A DNA stretch of 64,000 nt from Asterella californica (taxonomy: Eukaryota > Streptophyta > Marchantiopsida > Marchantiales > Aytoniaceae), in NCBI GenBank assembly GCA_036924285.1, contig JAYKYS010000010.1:992001-1056000 (forward strand), in the 5' to 3' direction. Positions within the stretch are counted from its first letter, which is position 1. Each line of letters starts with the position of its first letter. Shown piece by piece: positions 44,717-57,394 of the stretch. The notes under the pieces were generated by a model. The model did not search any database. It saw only the letters and a program-made list of their open reading frames with translations, and was not told the origin of the DNA. The position numbers were made by a program, and so were the translations under genes.

Positions 44717-47700
44717 TCAAGACTCTTCAGCTTCGGCTTCAAACTCATCTTCAACCTGCATTGAGTCTTCAGCTTCATCCTCTGTAAACTCTGTAACGTT
44801 CCAATCCTCTCCTCTCCTTCTAAAGAGCTTGATTCTCTTTCCTACGACTGGTACCTTGAGCACTGCACCATCTATCTCTCTCAAGGAGTATGTGGCATTA
44901 TCATAAACTTCTAACACCACATAAGGTCCAAACCATCTCTTGGAGAACTTTCTGATAGTGCTATGCTGATTATCAAGACTACTATCATAGACTAACACCC
45001 AATCACCTTCTTTAAATGGTTTGGGTCGTAATCTATGCGTTCTATCAAATCTGCCTTTGTTTCTCTCTCTAGCAGTCTTCAACCTTTCCACAGCTTTGGC
45101 AACATCCTCAGGTCTTCGTTCTAACTGCTGGATCCTTAATGCAAGAAGATCCTCCTTACTTCTACCATCTTCCCATGGCAAAACATTCCAAGTAGACACA
45201 ACCTCCTCAATCGGCATCACAGGTTTCTGTCCTAGTATCAATTCTGCTGACATGTAACCTGTAACGGTACTATGAGTTGTACGGTCTGTCCATAAAGCAA
45301 ACGGTAGCAGTCTAGGTCATTCACGGATCTTACCCTTGCAAGCTTTTACCAAAGCTTTGATGATTGGCGGATGACCTCTTTCGCTCTTGCCATTCCTTTC
45401 AGGATTGTAAGCAGTGGTTAACGCCAACTTGATTCCCAATCGCTTGAAGAACTCAACTGCTTCTTGTGAATCCAGCTCACCCCTATCTGCAGTGATCTTT
45501 CCCACACACCCATATCTACAAATAACATCTTCAAGTAGAAAGCGGCAGACACTAGCAGTGGTCTTCGTCCTCAAGGCACGGCCTTCAACTTGGTTAGATA
45601 GATCTTCTCTAGCCAAGACTAGATACCTCATTTGTCCAAGTCCAAATGGCATAGTTACCAGATCAACTACCCATTTGTAATGAATGGCTAAAGGATAAGT
45701 AGGATGCAATCCATCACGATGACGTACGTTGGAATAGATCTGGCAGGCTATACAGGATGAAACAAACTGTACTACATCCTTATACATACCCTTCCACCAA
45801 TACTTCTCCTTCATCTTGGCAAATGTAGCCCAAACTCCTCTATGACCGGCCCATAAACTCTCATGGAACTCCTTGATCAGCTTTTGCTGCAATTCCAAGT
45901 CACATACCACTCGTTGCGGTATACCTCCTTGTAGCTTAGGGCGCTTCCATAGATGTCCTCCATGTAAAAAGTAACCATAAGCTATTCTACGGATCCTCTT
46001 GAAATCTGCATCAGACCAGCCTTCTTGCCTTTCCAGTGAACTCAAATAGCGTCCAAGATCCAACCACTCGCCATCATACATAGTTTCCTCAAAAAACTCC
46101 AACGAGGCTGCAAAACAGCTTCTATCTCTTCTAGCAAGAGCACTAGAATAGAACTCTGTTCCCACATCCTCCTGATCATCTATCATTTCTTTCTCATCGT
46201 AATACCTAGCCCTTGATAACATATCTGCCACAGGATTGTCTTTTCCTGCAATATGTCTAAACTCTGGGTTCAAGGACTTGATATATGCTATCCACCTCAA
46301 CATGGCAATATCTGGAGTTGTACAGCTAGTGATCATTCTAAGAGAGGTAAACAATCTGTCTCCACAACCACAGGTGCTCCTATCAAGTATTCCTTATCAC
46401 TCTTCATCGCAGTAACTACTCCCCATAGCTCTCTCTTGACCTGAGGGTAGTCTCTCTGCCGTGAACTTAATACCTTAGCACCAAAACGCACCACATATCT
46501 ATTTCCTTCCTGATCATCTTGTCCTATAGCCCATCCAATGCCAATAGGACTAGTATCAATAGTAAGGATAACAGATCTGCCCAACTCATATGTTACCTTC
46601 CGTAGAGTTGGTGGTGAATCCAAAAGATCCTTCAACTTCCTCATAGCCTCGCTTTGCTCCTCTTGCCACTGAAATCTTTGCCCCTTCCTCAGCAGCTTGT
46701 ACAACGGATCTGCTACATGAGCAAAGTGTGGAATCCATATATGATAAAACACACATGCACCTAGAAATCTTCTCACCTCGGTAACTGACCCACATGTTTC
46801 CTTCATCCTTCGAATGGCATCAACCTTGTTCGGACAAGGTTTCCGACCATAAGATCCACATAGGTGCCCCACTATTAACACCTCCTATTCTCCAAATACA
46901 CACTTTGCTCCTGATAAAGTCAAATGAACCTCCTCCAGTCGACTCAATATCTTATCACAGTCCGCTATGTGATCTGCAACAAACTTACGGCACCCCCTCT
47001 GATCCATTACCTCATTCTTCTCCTCCTCAGCACACCCTTTGATCGGCACATCATCAAGGAATGGCATAGTTTTTTCAGGAATGAAATCCCTCAAAACTTT
47101 ATTCATGCCATTCATCATATGTGCTACAGAATTGGTAGCACCTTGTGGCAAGGTGCACATCCTTAGTAACCCCAAAGGTGTCCTCATTGTAGTCAAGTCT
47201 CTACTCTCAGAGGATAACTGAAACTGATCGTAACATGAATATAGTCTCCCATTGAATAGATAGCACGACCAGCAAAAACCTCTGCAAACTCGTCTACATA
47301 AGTCCTATACCCATATTCCTGATAGTCACCTTGTTAACTGGCTGCATATCTTGAATGAATCTCAAAGCTCCACTCTTCTTCGGAACAGTAAACCATCTGC
47401 TAGAGTAGGGAGCTATAGATGGTTCCAAGATACCCATCCTAATCCTCTCATTGAGCAAGTCTATCAACTTTGGTAGATGAGCTCTAGGTACAGGGATAGG
47501 ACGTAGATTCCAAGGCACATGCGGTATAGTAAAGATTACCATAGGTGCAACTACACTTGGATCTACACATCCTACTTCATATGACTCAAACGCAAACGCC
47601 TTACCATGTATAGATAGCATCTCCCTGAAGCTCTTCTTCTCTTGCTCAGTAAGAAATCCATCACCTCCAATCCTCAGGTCCTTCAGTGTTGTTTCTGTAA

Positions 47701-48227
47701 ACTGGTGCCCAATTCTTCTCGGTCCTCTAAGCGTCGGTTCTCGTGCAGCTTGCTCCATCTTCTGATTGTAATCGAGTGGTAAAGGCAAAGCCACTGGTTT
47801 GACTTTCTTTGCCACTGACTTGTACTTGGTCTCCACATACACCTCTTGCCGATCTATAAACTTATCAATTACATCATAAAGCTCCTTGGAGCTCACTCTC
47901 ACCACTCTATCTACATCATCTATAGAACTTTCTACTACCGATTTCAACTCCCCTATAGTATCTACCAAATACTGCTCTTCAAACACTCCAGATACGTATT
48001 CATCTCTTGCTAACTCTCCATTATCCCACAAAGACTGCTGTACATACTTCACATGTTGCCTCTCAAACCTCTTCAGATTCTCAACCTTCCTATAACATAC
48101 TGATCCACATGACGTCAATCCCAAGAAGCTAGTGGATAAAGCTTCCTGCTTTACTGGATCAGGCGAGAATCCTATCTCTACTGTACCGTTGAAGTCTCGC
48201 TCTTCAATGGTACTCTGCCAAAACCCC
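44717..48227 (-). pseudogene. Element D pol, broken
   Basis: Colinear with C and E pol: RT with FLDD near 47050, RNase H, integrase zinc site, DRGE/SERGH and GKRIKLFRRRGED tail. Lesions: small indels near 47300 and 47240, a stop near 46884, an indel near 46335, and TGA near 45317 in place of a conserved Trp codon. The integrase tail from 45253 down is open. Not functional as a whole. Confidence 0.88.
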
Positions 48228-50545
48228 TAGACTCTCTAAACTCCTGAGTAATCTTAGGCAGTGGACGGTCTCTCAAGCTATCACGATTCCTCTCATGTTC
48301 TGCAGCAACAGTCAAAAACTGAACAGCTCTTTTGCCGTCTCTACTACGTATCCTAGCATAGGCTGAACCATCATCCATAACTCGTGTCTCCATTCTAACA
48401 GTAGTAATGTAAGGCTGCCCTAGAATGATAGGATAGGTTGACATGTCTTGCACAAAGAAATTCTGAACATCACTTATGTCACCCACAGTTACCTTGATGT
48501 TGGGACAAGCACCATAGAGTTCTCCCCTCTGGTTGTTGGCAGCGCGGATAAGCCATCCGTGGTCGGTGTCTATGGGCCATCTCCCACGCTTGTATAGCTC
48601 CTTAGACATTAGATTAATCTCTGAGCCATGATCAATCAATGCCACCACAGGTTCCTCTAGATCTCCCAGCTTCACTAAGGTCTCTGTGGTTGCTCTCGCC
48701 CAATAGTTGTGAGAATAATGGCTCTTCTGCGATGCTTCCACCTCATCTTCAAACCTCACGTGCTGATCTGATCTTCCCTATGATACTTGAGAGCAATAAC
48801 CAGCAATCTCATCTTCCTCATCTTCCGACAGTTTGGTCCCTAGAGCGTTAAGCGTAGCTGCTTCACCCAAAATCTGACGTTTCCTCTTGATGATATCTAT
48901 AATAACCTCATGGAACTCACGCTTTGCAATCCCAAGAATCTCACCCAAAGTAAACTCAACTTTCCCATTCAAGATACGGTTCTCTAACACCTGCTTCAAG
49001 TCTGTAGCAATCTCAATGTCAGACTGAAGTTTGTATGCAGGCATCTTATCCTTCTCCTTGCTTCTCTCCTTCTCCTTTGGTGTTGTAGATGGTAGATCCT
49101 CCATAGTCTCCTCCCGAGTAGGTGTTGTCTCCTGTCTTGCATCTGGTCTAGCCCTTTCACTCCTTGTAGCAGGTCGTTTGGCTGTAGAAGCCTCACCTGC
49201 ATCCTCCCTCTTGCGTTTTTCTTCTAGTAGAGCTTCATGCTGACTTCTTGCAACATAAGCATGCACTGACATAGTATCCACAGGGTCATTCCATCCTGTA
49301 GTTTCTCTAATTGAGTTGCCAACCCTTCGTAGCACATCCTTGTCTAGCTCTGTTCTAGCTACGGACCGCACTACATCTGACCACAACCCAGTAGTCCCTT
49401 TCTCTCTCTCCATTTCCACTTTCACTCCACACGTAGCAGCATTCACAAGAGAAACAGCATGTGATGCTGATATATCATTCACAAGTCTCTTCATACCACC
49501 CTTGCCAAAGTTGGTTCCCAGCATCATCCCAGTCTCTCTCAATTGGATCTTACCATCTTTGAAGAAGATAAGATCCTTCCTCAATGCATCTGAAAACTCC
49601 CCCCAATCTCTTCTTACATGGTCTAGGCTATCACACCATATACAACGATGAACAAAGCCTTCTCTCATCTGAGGTCTCTGCATAGCAGGCTGTACATTCT
49701 GCTCCTTCTCTTCTAACCTAGTGAGCTTAAGCTTAAGCTCCTTCATACCCTTAATCAACTCATCAAGCGGTGAGTCTTCCTCTCTAGCAATTACCAAAGC
49801 AGGCTTAGCATGCAACTGCTTGACAGGAATTATCAGAGGTGCTGCTTCACTTACCACCACCTTGTCCCTTCTTCTCTGTCTCTTGGTCAGCAAAGAGACA
49901 GCCTCTTCAACCTCATTCCAGTCAGTCTTCAATCCTCTCTCCTCACTCTTGTCTTCCAGCAACAGCTCAAGCTTCTCCTGAATAGTCACGTCCGCTGCTT
50001 GTAGGAAAAGCTCGGTCTTCTCCACCTCCAATGTAAGCTTTTCTGTCCTAGAAAGCTGAGCATACTGATGATCAAATTCCCTTAACAACTCATTTACATA
50101 CAAACCTTTGTTGGGCTTAACCACCCACTCCAAGAACGTTCTCTTGGTCACACCTCTCTTCAGTGTAGTACTTCTCCTTCAAAGCTCGCATAAAGCTCTC
50201 CCAACTCTGTCCTTGCTGCTGCTTGAGCTCCTTCACACGCCCACGAATCTCAGGGACAACAGCAAGCTCAAAGTTCTCCACCATCTCCTTCTCAGGCACC
50301 TTGTTCACCTCCATCTCCCTAGCATAGTATCGGACATACTTGGAAATATCTGTACCCTTGAACTGGTCCATCTGATGCACCACAGATTGCAACGCCTTGG
50401 TTGCTAACACCTCCTTCCTCTCTGTGCTCTGCTGCTGCTGCATGAACATGGAAAAAGACTGGAACATCTTCATCGTAGCAGCATCAAACTGAATAGGTTG
50501 CTGAGCAGCAGCAGCACCTCCACTTGATGATCCTTGGTTGGCCAT
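48178..50545 (-). pseudogene. Element D gag-protease, broken
   Basis: ATG at 50545 opens the same Gln/Ala-rich Gag as in C. A small deletion near 50150 shifts frame. The rest is open through the CCHC knuckle (CIWCDSLDHVRRDW, last Cys changed to Trp) and the YKLQSDIEIATDL domain to TAG at 48780-48778, a GAG in C. The protease ALIDHGSEINLMS follows near 48630. The D copy shows that the TAGs of C at 11985 and 11310 were CAG. Confidence 0.88.
48220..48226 (-). promoter_or_regulatory. Candidate -1 frameshift heptamer G GGU UUU (element D)
   Basis: Same heptamer and phase as in C, about 40 nt before the gag-PR stop at 48180-48178, with the -1 frame open into pol. Confidence 0.6.
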
Positions 50546-50591
50546 GATATCTGATCCTGTAACACTCTTAAGAAAACTCCCACCCTAGGTG

Positions 50592-50610
50592 TTTCACGTC
50601 GAGTTCACCA
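50592..50610 (-). promoter_or_regulatory. Element D primer binding site
   Basis: TGGTGAACTCGACGTGAAA on minus, 11 nt from the LTR end at 50622, as in C. Confidence 0.7.
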
Positions 50611-50621
50611 AAAAGAGAGTA

Positions 50622-51902
50622 TGTCGGAGTGTAATCCGTCTATCTAGGAAAGCGCCGGGCTTCTGGCTGTGGTTGTTCACTCAAGAGGTTGGCTTTCAGG
50701 TCACAATAGGGCTATAAACACTCACACAGATGTGTAAGATCTAGTAATATACCCAGAAGGCGAAATTCAAGTCTAGCTGGCAGTAATAGGATTTGGCGGT
50801 GAACTTTGACACTCACGGAGAGGAAAACTATGAAGGTTTAGACATCTAAACTTCCCCTACATGCAAATGAGGTACTATTGAACTCACAGACGAAATTTCA
50901 GCCTGAGATCAAATTCTGACACGGAGATATGAACAGAAAAGTTTTGAGCAAGAAAACTACGGCAATTTCTGGTACCTAGCTGGCTATTTCAACCTATAAC
51001 AGGAGTTTGGCTTGATCAATTTCGAAGTTTCTTACAGGATTTGCAGTCTACAGGGTGCTGAACATCCCTGTGAAGTTGGGACTCCTGAATGTACACAAAC
51101 TGTAGATCTCCTCCTCTGAAGTCGCTGCTCTAGATTAAGAGCTTTCCAGACCCCCTCAGTTTCAGCGGCCACCCTGAATTACTCAGTTGCTCAATCGATA
51201 TGAAACTTTTTGTGAAATCGTAGCCCTGCTGGCGGAGAACACAACCTCGAAGTTTTGAAGCAATTTCCTCAAATCTGCTGCGAGTGACACTGAAAACCCT
51301 AAATCCAACCAAAATGATTCAATTCTAGCACAATCAGAACTTCAATTGCTCATAACTCCGTCTTTATTGACTCAAATCGATCGAAATTTTCACTGGAAGT
51401 GCTTGGCATGACGAGACCTCTCTCCCTGTGCTCTCATATTTCGAAGATCGCCCACCAAATGCTCGAACTCCACTCTAGAGCTCTGTTTCTAAATTTAGAG
51501 TTTAACAAAAGACAAAAATGGACCAATGGGAGTTCGTAGCTCCACTTGGTTGTCCTTTCGTACCCTAAACCACGTGGCAACTTAGTTTTACTCATAGGCT
51601 ACCATGTCAAGCCCCCTAGAGTGCCAGCGTAAAACTTAAATTACTTAAAACGACACGCAGCCCCGAAAAATAACTTAAATCAGCTAGAAAGCGTGCATGG
51701 GCGACACGCAAATACAACCCATGAGCTTAAGCCCTATCAACATGGTAATCAACCTACTAAGACTCAAAATAGTGTTAACACTGTATGTAAAGGTGTCAAA
51801 CATATACATAAACGACTAGAAGTAATATAAGCTAACTTCTAGAACTACTAAACTCAAGCGTCGGAGTAGAAATATAACATGTAGCCGCCAAGTAGCGCGA
51901 CA
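50622..51902 (-). repeat. Element D 5' LTR
   Basis: 1281 bp, TGTCGG...GCGACA, full length, followed by the CCGC duplication and the resumed host repeat. Confidence 0.93.
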
Positions 51903-52214
51903 CCGCTGTCAGAGATACACTATACATACACATAACACATGGACGATGTCATACACATACACAAGTGTATCACAATCCCCCCCTAATTGACGTTTAGGTC
52001 CCTCTAACTCCAGATAGCTCCATATCCCAACTACGTGATATACACCTTCATGGGTGCAAGGATCAGGAGGCTGGGTGCTACATCGTCTCATCGTTAGTCG
52101 CTTGTCTGCAATCTATACCACGCAAAGATCTAATCGGCTATCTCTGCTATATACGTTGAGGACAAATCCACCGTTCAGTAGGAACAACACTGAGAGGTGA
52201 AGTCAAACATGACA
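51903..52214 (-). other. Short LTR-like repeat (right piece), purine tract and flank
   Basis: 51903-51974 completes copy 2 of the LTR-like repeat. Next to it on minus is a tract of G residues (51976-51985), which looks like the polypurine tract of the element owning that LTR. The following 230 bases show no supported gene. Confidence 0.5.
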
Positions 52215-52950
52215 TGTGCCAACCTCAATTGAAGTTCGGATTGTGCCAAAACTGCATCACTTTTGTTGATTTTGGGGTTTTGAGTGTCAATTGCAGCAGA
52301 ATCGAGTAAATCGCTTCAAACCTTCGAGGTTGCGTTCACTGTCAGCCGGGCTATGACTGTCCAAAAATTTTCATATCATTTGAGTTACTGAGTAATTCAG
52401 GGCCGCCGCTGAAGCTGAGGGGGTCTGAAAAGCTCTCAATCTGGAGCAGCAACTTCAGAGAGCGAGATCTGGGGTTCTGTGTACAATCAGGAGTCCCAAT
52501 TTCACAGGAACGTTCAGCATCCTGTAGACTCCATATCCTGTAAGAAATTTTGAAAGTGATCAAGCTAATCTTCTGTTATAGGTTGAGATAGCTGGCTGAG
52601 TACCAGAAATTGCTGTAACTCTTTGATCAGAACTTTCCTATCCATATCTCAGTGTCAGAATTTGATCTCAAGCTGAAACTTTGTGTGTGTGCTCAGTGGG
52701 GCCTCTTTTACATGTAGGAGAAATTTAGGATTCTGAACCATCATAGTTTTTCTCTCCTTGAATGTTAAGGTTCACCACATGATCCTATTACTATCAGTTA
52801 GACCCGAACTTTGCCTTCTGAGTGAATTAGAGGTTCATACAGACCTGTATGAATGTTCATAGTGCTCTGTTGCAACCTGAGAAACCTATCCCTTGAGTAA
52901 TCCACCAGAACCAGAAGCCCAACACTTCTCTGAGTAGACTGAACACATCC
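52215..52950 (+). repeat. Old inverted C-type LTR remnant
   Basis: The reverse complement aligns with the C/D LTR over most of its length (shared blocks: AGACCCCCTCAGCTTCAGCG, GAATTACTCAG, TTTCTTACAGGAT), with many substitutions. Orientation is opposite to C and D. Both LTR ends are missing or unrecognisable. Clearly older than the other copies. Confidence 0.8.
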
Positions 52951-52962
52951 TTCAAGATCATA

Positions 52963-53520
52963 TCACAGCCAGAAGGTTCTGCCCTTCTCAAGAAAAACTC
53001 TCAACACGACAACGTCCTGATCTCCAAGATATCTCGTCTTCTGCGTTTTCTCTTTGAGAAAGAGGTGAAGAAACAGCTTCACCAGAAGACGCTTCCGTAA
53101 CTCCTGATAAGCTTCGACCTTCCATCCATTCCTCCCCTGTCTATCTTCCAAGAAGAGGCAAGTCGTGCTTCCAAGCACATGTCACTTCCCGGAGATCATT
53201 GGTAAGATCTTTTTCTCGAGCCCGTACCCTCGGTTCTCGGAGCCTATGAAAATTCCTATGCCACCACTTCTCGGTCCAGGAAAACGATCTTCCCCGAGCG
53301 ACCCCTGCCTTCACAAGTACAAGGTTGCGTGGAGGTAGTGCTGCCCAAACCTCTTCCAGAAGACCCTGGTCCGCGAGGTTCCAATTCCACAAGAAGAAGT
53401 CGAGACCCAACTCCTTGATGAAGGGTTTGGCCTCTGTCAATTCTACGACGGGTAACACCAATCCTCGAGGATGCATCGATATACTTCGAGCCTCTGTTAC
53501 ACTAAGTCACACGTACTTGC
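52963..53520 (-). pseudogene. Internal ORF debris beside LTR H
   Basis: The minus frame from 53476 encodes 111 residues (LGLDFFLWNWNLADQGLLEEVWAALPPRNLVLVKAG... SFSWTEKWWHRNFHRLREP), followed after a shift by a second short frame to 52963. Aromatic- and Leu-rich, with no family I recognise. Its position matches the coiled-coil ORF next to LTR G, but the proteins are not visibly alike. Confidence 0.4.
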
Positions 53521-55476
53521 TGTGAGCCGAAAGCTCAGTCCTTACCAAGTCCTCACAGTCTAGCTTCACTCTCAGAAGACGAATCTAGTCTTCCAGAAGA
53601 CAGCTATTCCGTCTTCCGAGGTTCTAACAGTGCTTCCTAAGTAGCTCTCGTCTTCCGAGCTATATCTAAACAATCTTAACTAAGCAAGGCATCGAATGGA
53701 TTCCCAAGAAGACAACTCACCTTGCATTTCATCCTACTTCCTAATAGAATATACAAGATACGTGAGAAGCAAGAGTATACGAAAAGTTCAGAAGAGGGTT
53801 GCAGACTCCTGCGGTGACAGTGGTCTCCAAGAAAGCTCCTGGACAGCTTCCGATTAACTGACGTACTTAGAAGACTTCCCGCAGCCAGACTTCCCATCAC
53901 TGGTCTCACTTGTCTTCGGTTTCTAACACGCAATCTAACCTCACAACAGACACGGAACGTTCATATTCTGTTCTTCCGACTCCTTATCTCTCATACATGC
54001 TCAGAAGAAGCTTGCTGCATGACGGAAAGACATGACCCTCTATCATTCTCTCCAGATTCTGCTAGCAAGGCTTCTCACAATTCTCTTCTAAGTTTGGGAA
54101 GAAGAAGGAATAGGCTGCTATGGGTCAGACAGAAGAGACCCGTAAAGGACCCTCACGTCTTCTCGCGCATTCTGCCAGCCTTTCCAACCTTCTAGTCTCT
54201 CTAGGAAGATGTGGATTTGAGAAGACGGGAAGATTGGGAGACATAGGCATGGTTCCCAATTTCCAGCTTCTCTAAACAACAATCAACTCACTAGTTCACT
54301 CAGGATTCGTACCAAGCTTCTCTCAACACAAAACCCAATCCAATCCAATCCTGATACGAATTGCAGACTCATCTTCCGAAGACGTTCAGACATTCAGAAG
54401 CGTCTTCCGAAGACGTGCAAATCTTCAGAAGTGTCTTTTGTCTATAGATTCAGGAACAAAGGTGTGGTAGGATAAGGAAACGATAGTCAGGTGATTGAAT
54501 TTGGGAATGGGAGATGAGGAAGCTTGATTCCAACTTGGAAAGAAGTGGGAAGATGGGTTGTCAAAAATTGACCAGCGTTTCTGCGTCCAATTTTCACAAA
54601 GAGAATTTCAGGGTAGGGAAATTGATCGATAGACTTCCTGCAAACGAGCGAGGAAGCACGGGGACATCAAATCAGAGGCGGGAAGCGGTGGGAAAGGAGA
54701 AAGAACACGGGAAGAACCTCAAGACTGCTTTCGACTGTTTCTGTTGCACCGTCAGTCTTTCGCGCGCTTTCGGTCTTCAATTCCATCTCCAATGTGTTAC
54801 CACGATCCTGCTTCTGTTGTCAATCTTGAGCTACGCCCCTCTACTGCTGCAAATGATTCTCGCGTCTACCCCGAAGCTTCTCTCTGGTTCCTAATCGACC
54901 ATCGATGTCTACTTCTTGAAATCTTCAGAGATTTTCTCAGCTCGATTGTGCTCCTAGTTGGTAAAATTGATCTCGCTCTCTCCTTGTCTTAATTCGATCC
55001 TGAGTGTTCTCAATTTTACTCTTTTGCTTCCAAGACCTATTTCGATACCCCGGTTGCAATCGATGCCCAAGGCGCAGTCGTTCTTCAGTGCGAGAAGCAG
55101 ACGATTGATTCTGTGCTAATGCGCCTCTAGCTCGTGCCTTCCTTGCATGATTAGGGGTTCGACTACCTTGACCTACCTATTACTACGGTGGCTACCTGGT
55201 TGGTATACCTACCCCTCATCGACGTGACGCGCGGTTGGTACCCATGCAATCTCGATCACTGTCTTCCGCCTTCCGTCTTCAGTCTTCTGGAAGATGTCCG
55301 TCTTCCGTCTTCTGTCTTCTAAAGAAGTCGACTTCTCCTTACGAGAAGACCTTAAGATCATCTTCTCTCTAAGCAAGGTGTAATCTTAAGTAATAAGGTT
55401 ACTTCAATTACATAGATACGTTATTAACTTTAAAAATTTCAAAAAATCTCCAATCTTGTAAATTGTGGGCATCACA
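53521..55476 (-). repeat. LTR H, relative of LTR G
   Basis: 1956 bp with TGTGAGCCGAA and GGGCATCACA edges, colinear with 35837-37788. At 55477 it stops inside a gypsy integrase gene, so it inserted there. CTTCC/GGAAGA-rich throughout, most strongly 54360-54430 and 55260-55330. Confidence 0.75.
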
Positions 55477-56415
55477 ACAATCGACTATCTGATCAAATGG
55501 GTGGAAGCCAGACCACTTAAAGCCACAAGTGAGGAAGAGGTTGGTCGTTTTTTATGAGAACGGATTATTATTAGATTTGGATGTCTTCCTGAGTTGGTTG
55601 TGAATAGGGGTGGTGAGTTTGTGGGAAGCATCACAACCACTATGCTGGAACATTTCTTCATCAAGTCACGAGTGACAACTTCTTACAAATCGAATGATAA
55701 CGATCTTGTTGAGAAGACCAATCATACTTTGTGTATGATGTTGACCAAGGATGTTGATCCGAAGCACAATTAGGATAAGTGGTTACATGTAATCTTGTGA
55801 GAGTATAGGACTACTACGTAGACTTCAACGCGATATACTCTTTTTCATCTTGTTTACGATGTGAAATCAATGTTGTTGATACAGTTTGATCTACCTACCT
55901 TTTAAACTGTCCATAAGAGGTTAAAGAGGTTGATTGGAGTAGAAGTTTAGAAGTTTAGAAGAGAACAACTATTGAAGCTGGAGGAAGCACGAGTTGTGGC
56001 AATGATTCAGATGAAAAAGACGCAAGAACGTCAAAAAAAGTATTATGACAAGCGTCTTGGTAAGAGAGAAGTGAAGCCATTCAATGAAAGAAATATAATA
56101 ATATTTTTTTATGCCATTAGGTATAAAAGAGCTAGAAAGAAGTTTCTTCCACATTCTTTTGGTCCTTTCATTGTCGAGAAGGTATGGGGTAATTTTACAT
56201 ACCACTTAAAGGAGCTAGGAGGATGGAGATTTGATCGGATGAATCACGACAAGCTCAAGCTCTTTCTTCAAAAGAAAGTCATCGTTCACTTCGAAGACGG
56301 AGTGAAAACTGAGGGGTTGCATAGTAGTAAATATGTGATAAGTTATAACTATGTGTGGTGTGTCTTCTTAATAAGTCCCAACGCTAAACGACACTCTAAG
56401 ATTGATGACAAATAA
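55477..56415 (+). pseudogene. Decayed Ty3/gypsy integrase (element L)
   Basis: The plus frame reads TIDYLIKWVEARPLKATSEEEVGRFL, then RIIIRFGCLPELVVNRGGEFVG, then SNDNDLVEKTNHTL, the integrase core with catalytic positions partly lost (NRGGEF for DxGxxF). Several stops follow. The tail from 55972 (ARVVAMIQMKKTQERQKKYYDKRLGKREVKPF, then FGPFIVEKVWGNFTYHLKELGG) is the integrase C-terminal domain of plant Athila/Tat-like elements. 5' truncated by LTR H. Confidence 0.8.
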
Positions 56416-56600
56416 CTAGGAGTAGTCAGAGTTAGAGTTGATGATATTTGAGAACAGAATATTAAAAAATTCTAAGTGTGAGAACCACTATTTTGTTTGG
56501 TTGTGCATAAAATGACAAGTAAGTGAATAATACACTCTTGTCTTATGTGTGATTGAATTTTATTGGTTGTAGAGACTTAAGGTCAAACAATCAAGAGGGA
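56416..56600 (+). other. Element L 3' untranslated region with polypurine tract
   Basis: Noncoding, ending in AAGAGGGA (56593-56600) just before TGTTGATTTT, a plausible polypurine tract and LTR start. Confidence 0.5.
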
Positions 56601-57099
56601 TGTTGATTTTTTTGGCTCAATTATATGTTAGTACTTTGTCTTATAAAAGAGCAATCCAAGATTTCTTTTTCAAATATTCTTTTATGCTTCTAGAAGGACT
56701 CAAATTATTAGAATAGAGTCAAAAATAAAAACATCTATCTTTGAATTATGACTTTTATATTTGACTTAGTTTTGATAAATTGCAATAAATCAGATTTACA
56801 AGTAATTATCGTGATAAATCTGGAGTAGTATAAATAGAGGAGTTCTGGAGTGATCCCTCACCCTCATTTTCTTTGTAGTTGGAAGTCGTTAGGCTATATC
56901 TATAGAGGGTGCGCTCTTCATCTCTTTGTCTTCATGAGAGTTCTCATCTTGAGTGAAAAAGTAATAAGAGTATATTGAGAGTTGGGTTTAGCTTAGCCTT
57001 CCTAGTTTTATGATGCACTTCATCAAAGGTCATCATAGGTTTATCCAAGGTGAGAGACAAGACCGGTAGCAAGCTAAAGGGTCACATACCACCATCCGA
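56601..57099 (+). repeat. Probable element L 3' LTR, partial
   Basis: Starts TGTTGATTTTTTTGG after a purine tract. Contains a TATA-like TATAAATAGAGG at about 56830 and a pyrimidine-rich stretch after it. The right end is lost where an F-type LTR remnant begins. Confidence 0.5.
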
Positions 57100-57394
57100 T
57101 CAATGTCTGTTTGTACCAGACACACGTCTCAGTCCGCTCTACCTCACTTCTCGGACCTACGTCTCGAACTTACTTTTTAGTTCATTTTTGGACTTGCCTT
57201 TTTAGGTAAGCATTCGTCTAGGGTCGTATTGGGATAGGTCCTTACGTCCTAACCCAATGTTCCAACTTTGGTTCATCTATTCCTGATTTCTTGATCAAAC
57301 CGTTAAGTCTTACTCGCATCATTCACACCTAGCACCAATCCACTAGGGTTCTATTGTTCACGCTTGCATCCGATCTTGAGACCGAAGGTCACGA
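57100..57394 (-). repeat. Inverted F-type LTR remnant
   Basis: The reverse complement aligns with the start of the F LTR (41077 on): TGTCG(T/C)GA, CTCAAGATCGGA, GACTTAACGGTTTG, TTGGGTTAGGAC. Ends ...CGACA at 57394, as an LTR edge should. Diverged and truncated. Confidence 0.75.

Larger units (their letters stand above)
43790..51902 (-). mobile_element. Ty3/gypsy element D, sister copy of element C
   Basis: 8113 bp flanked by CCGC on both sides (43786-43789, 51903-51906), inserted in an LTR-like repeat. The layout and most sequence match C, but its 3' LTR (43790-44670) has lost about 400 bp and the ORFs carry different lesions. Primer binding site, frameshift heptamer, polypurine tract and hairpin are all recognisable. 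Confidence 0.93.

Noticed and set aside
53676..54992. Small ORFs inside LTR H
   Set aside because: They lie within the LTR and are not colinear with ORFs in LTR G.
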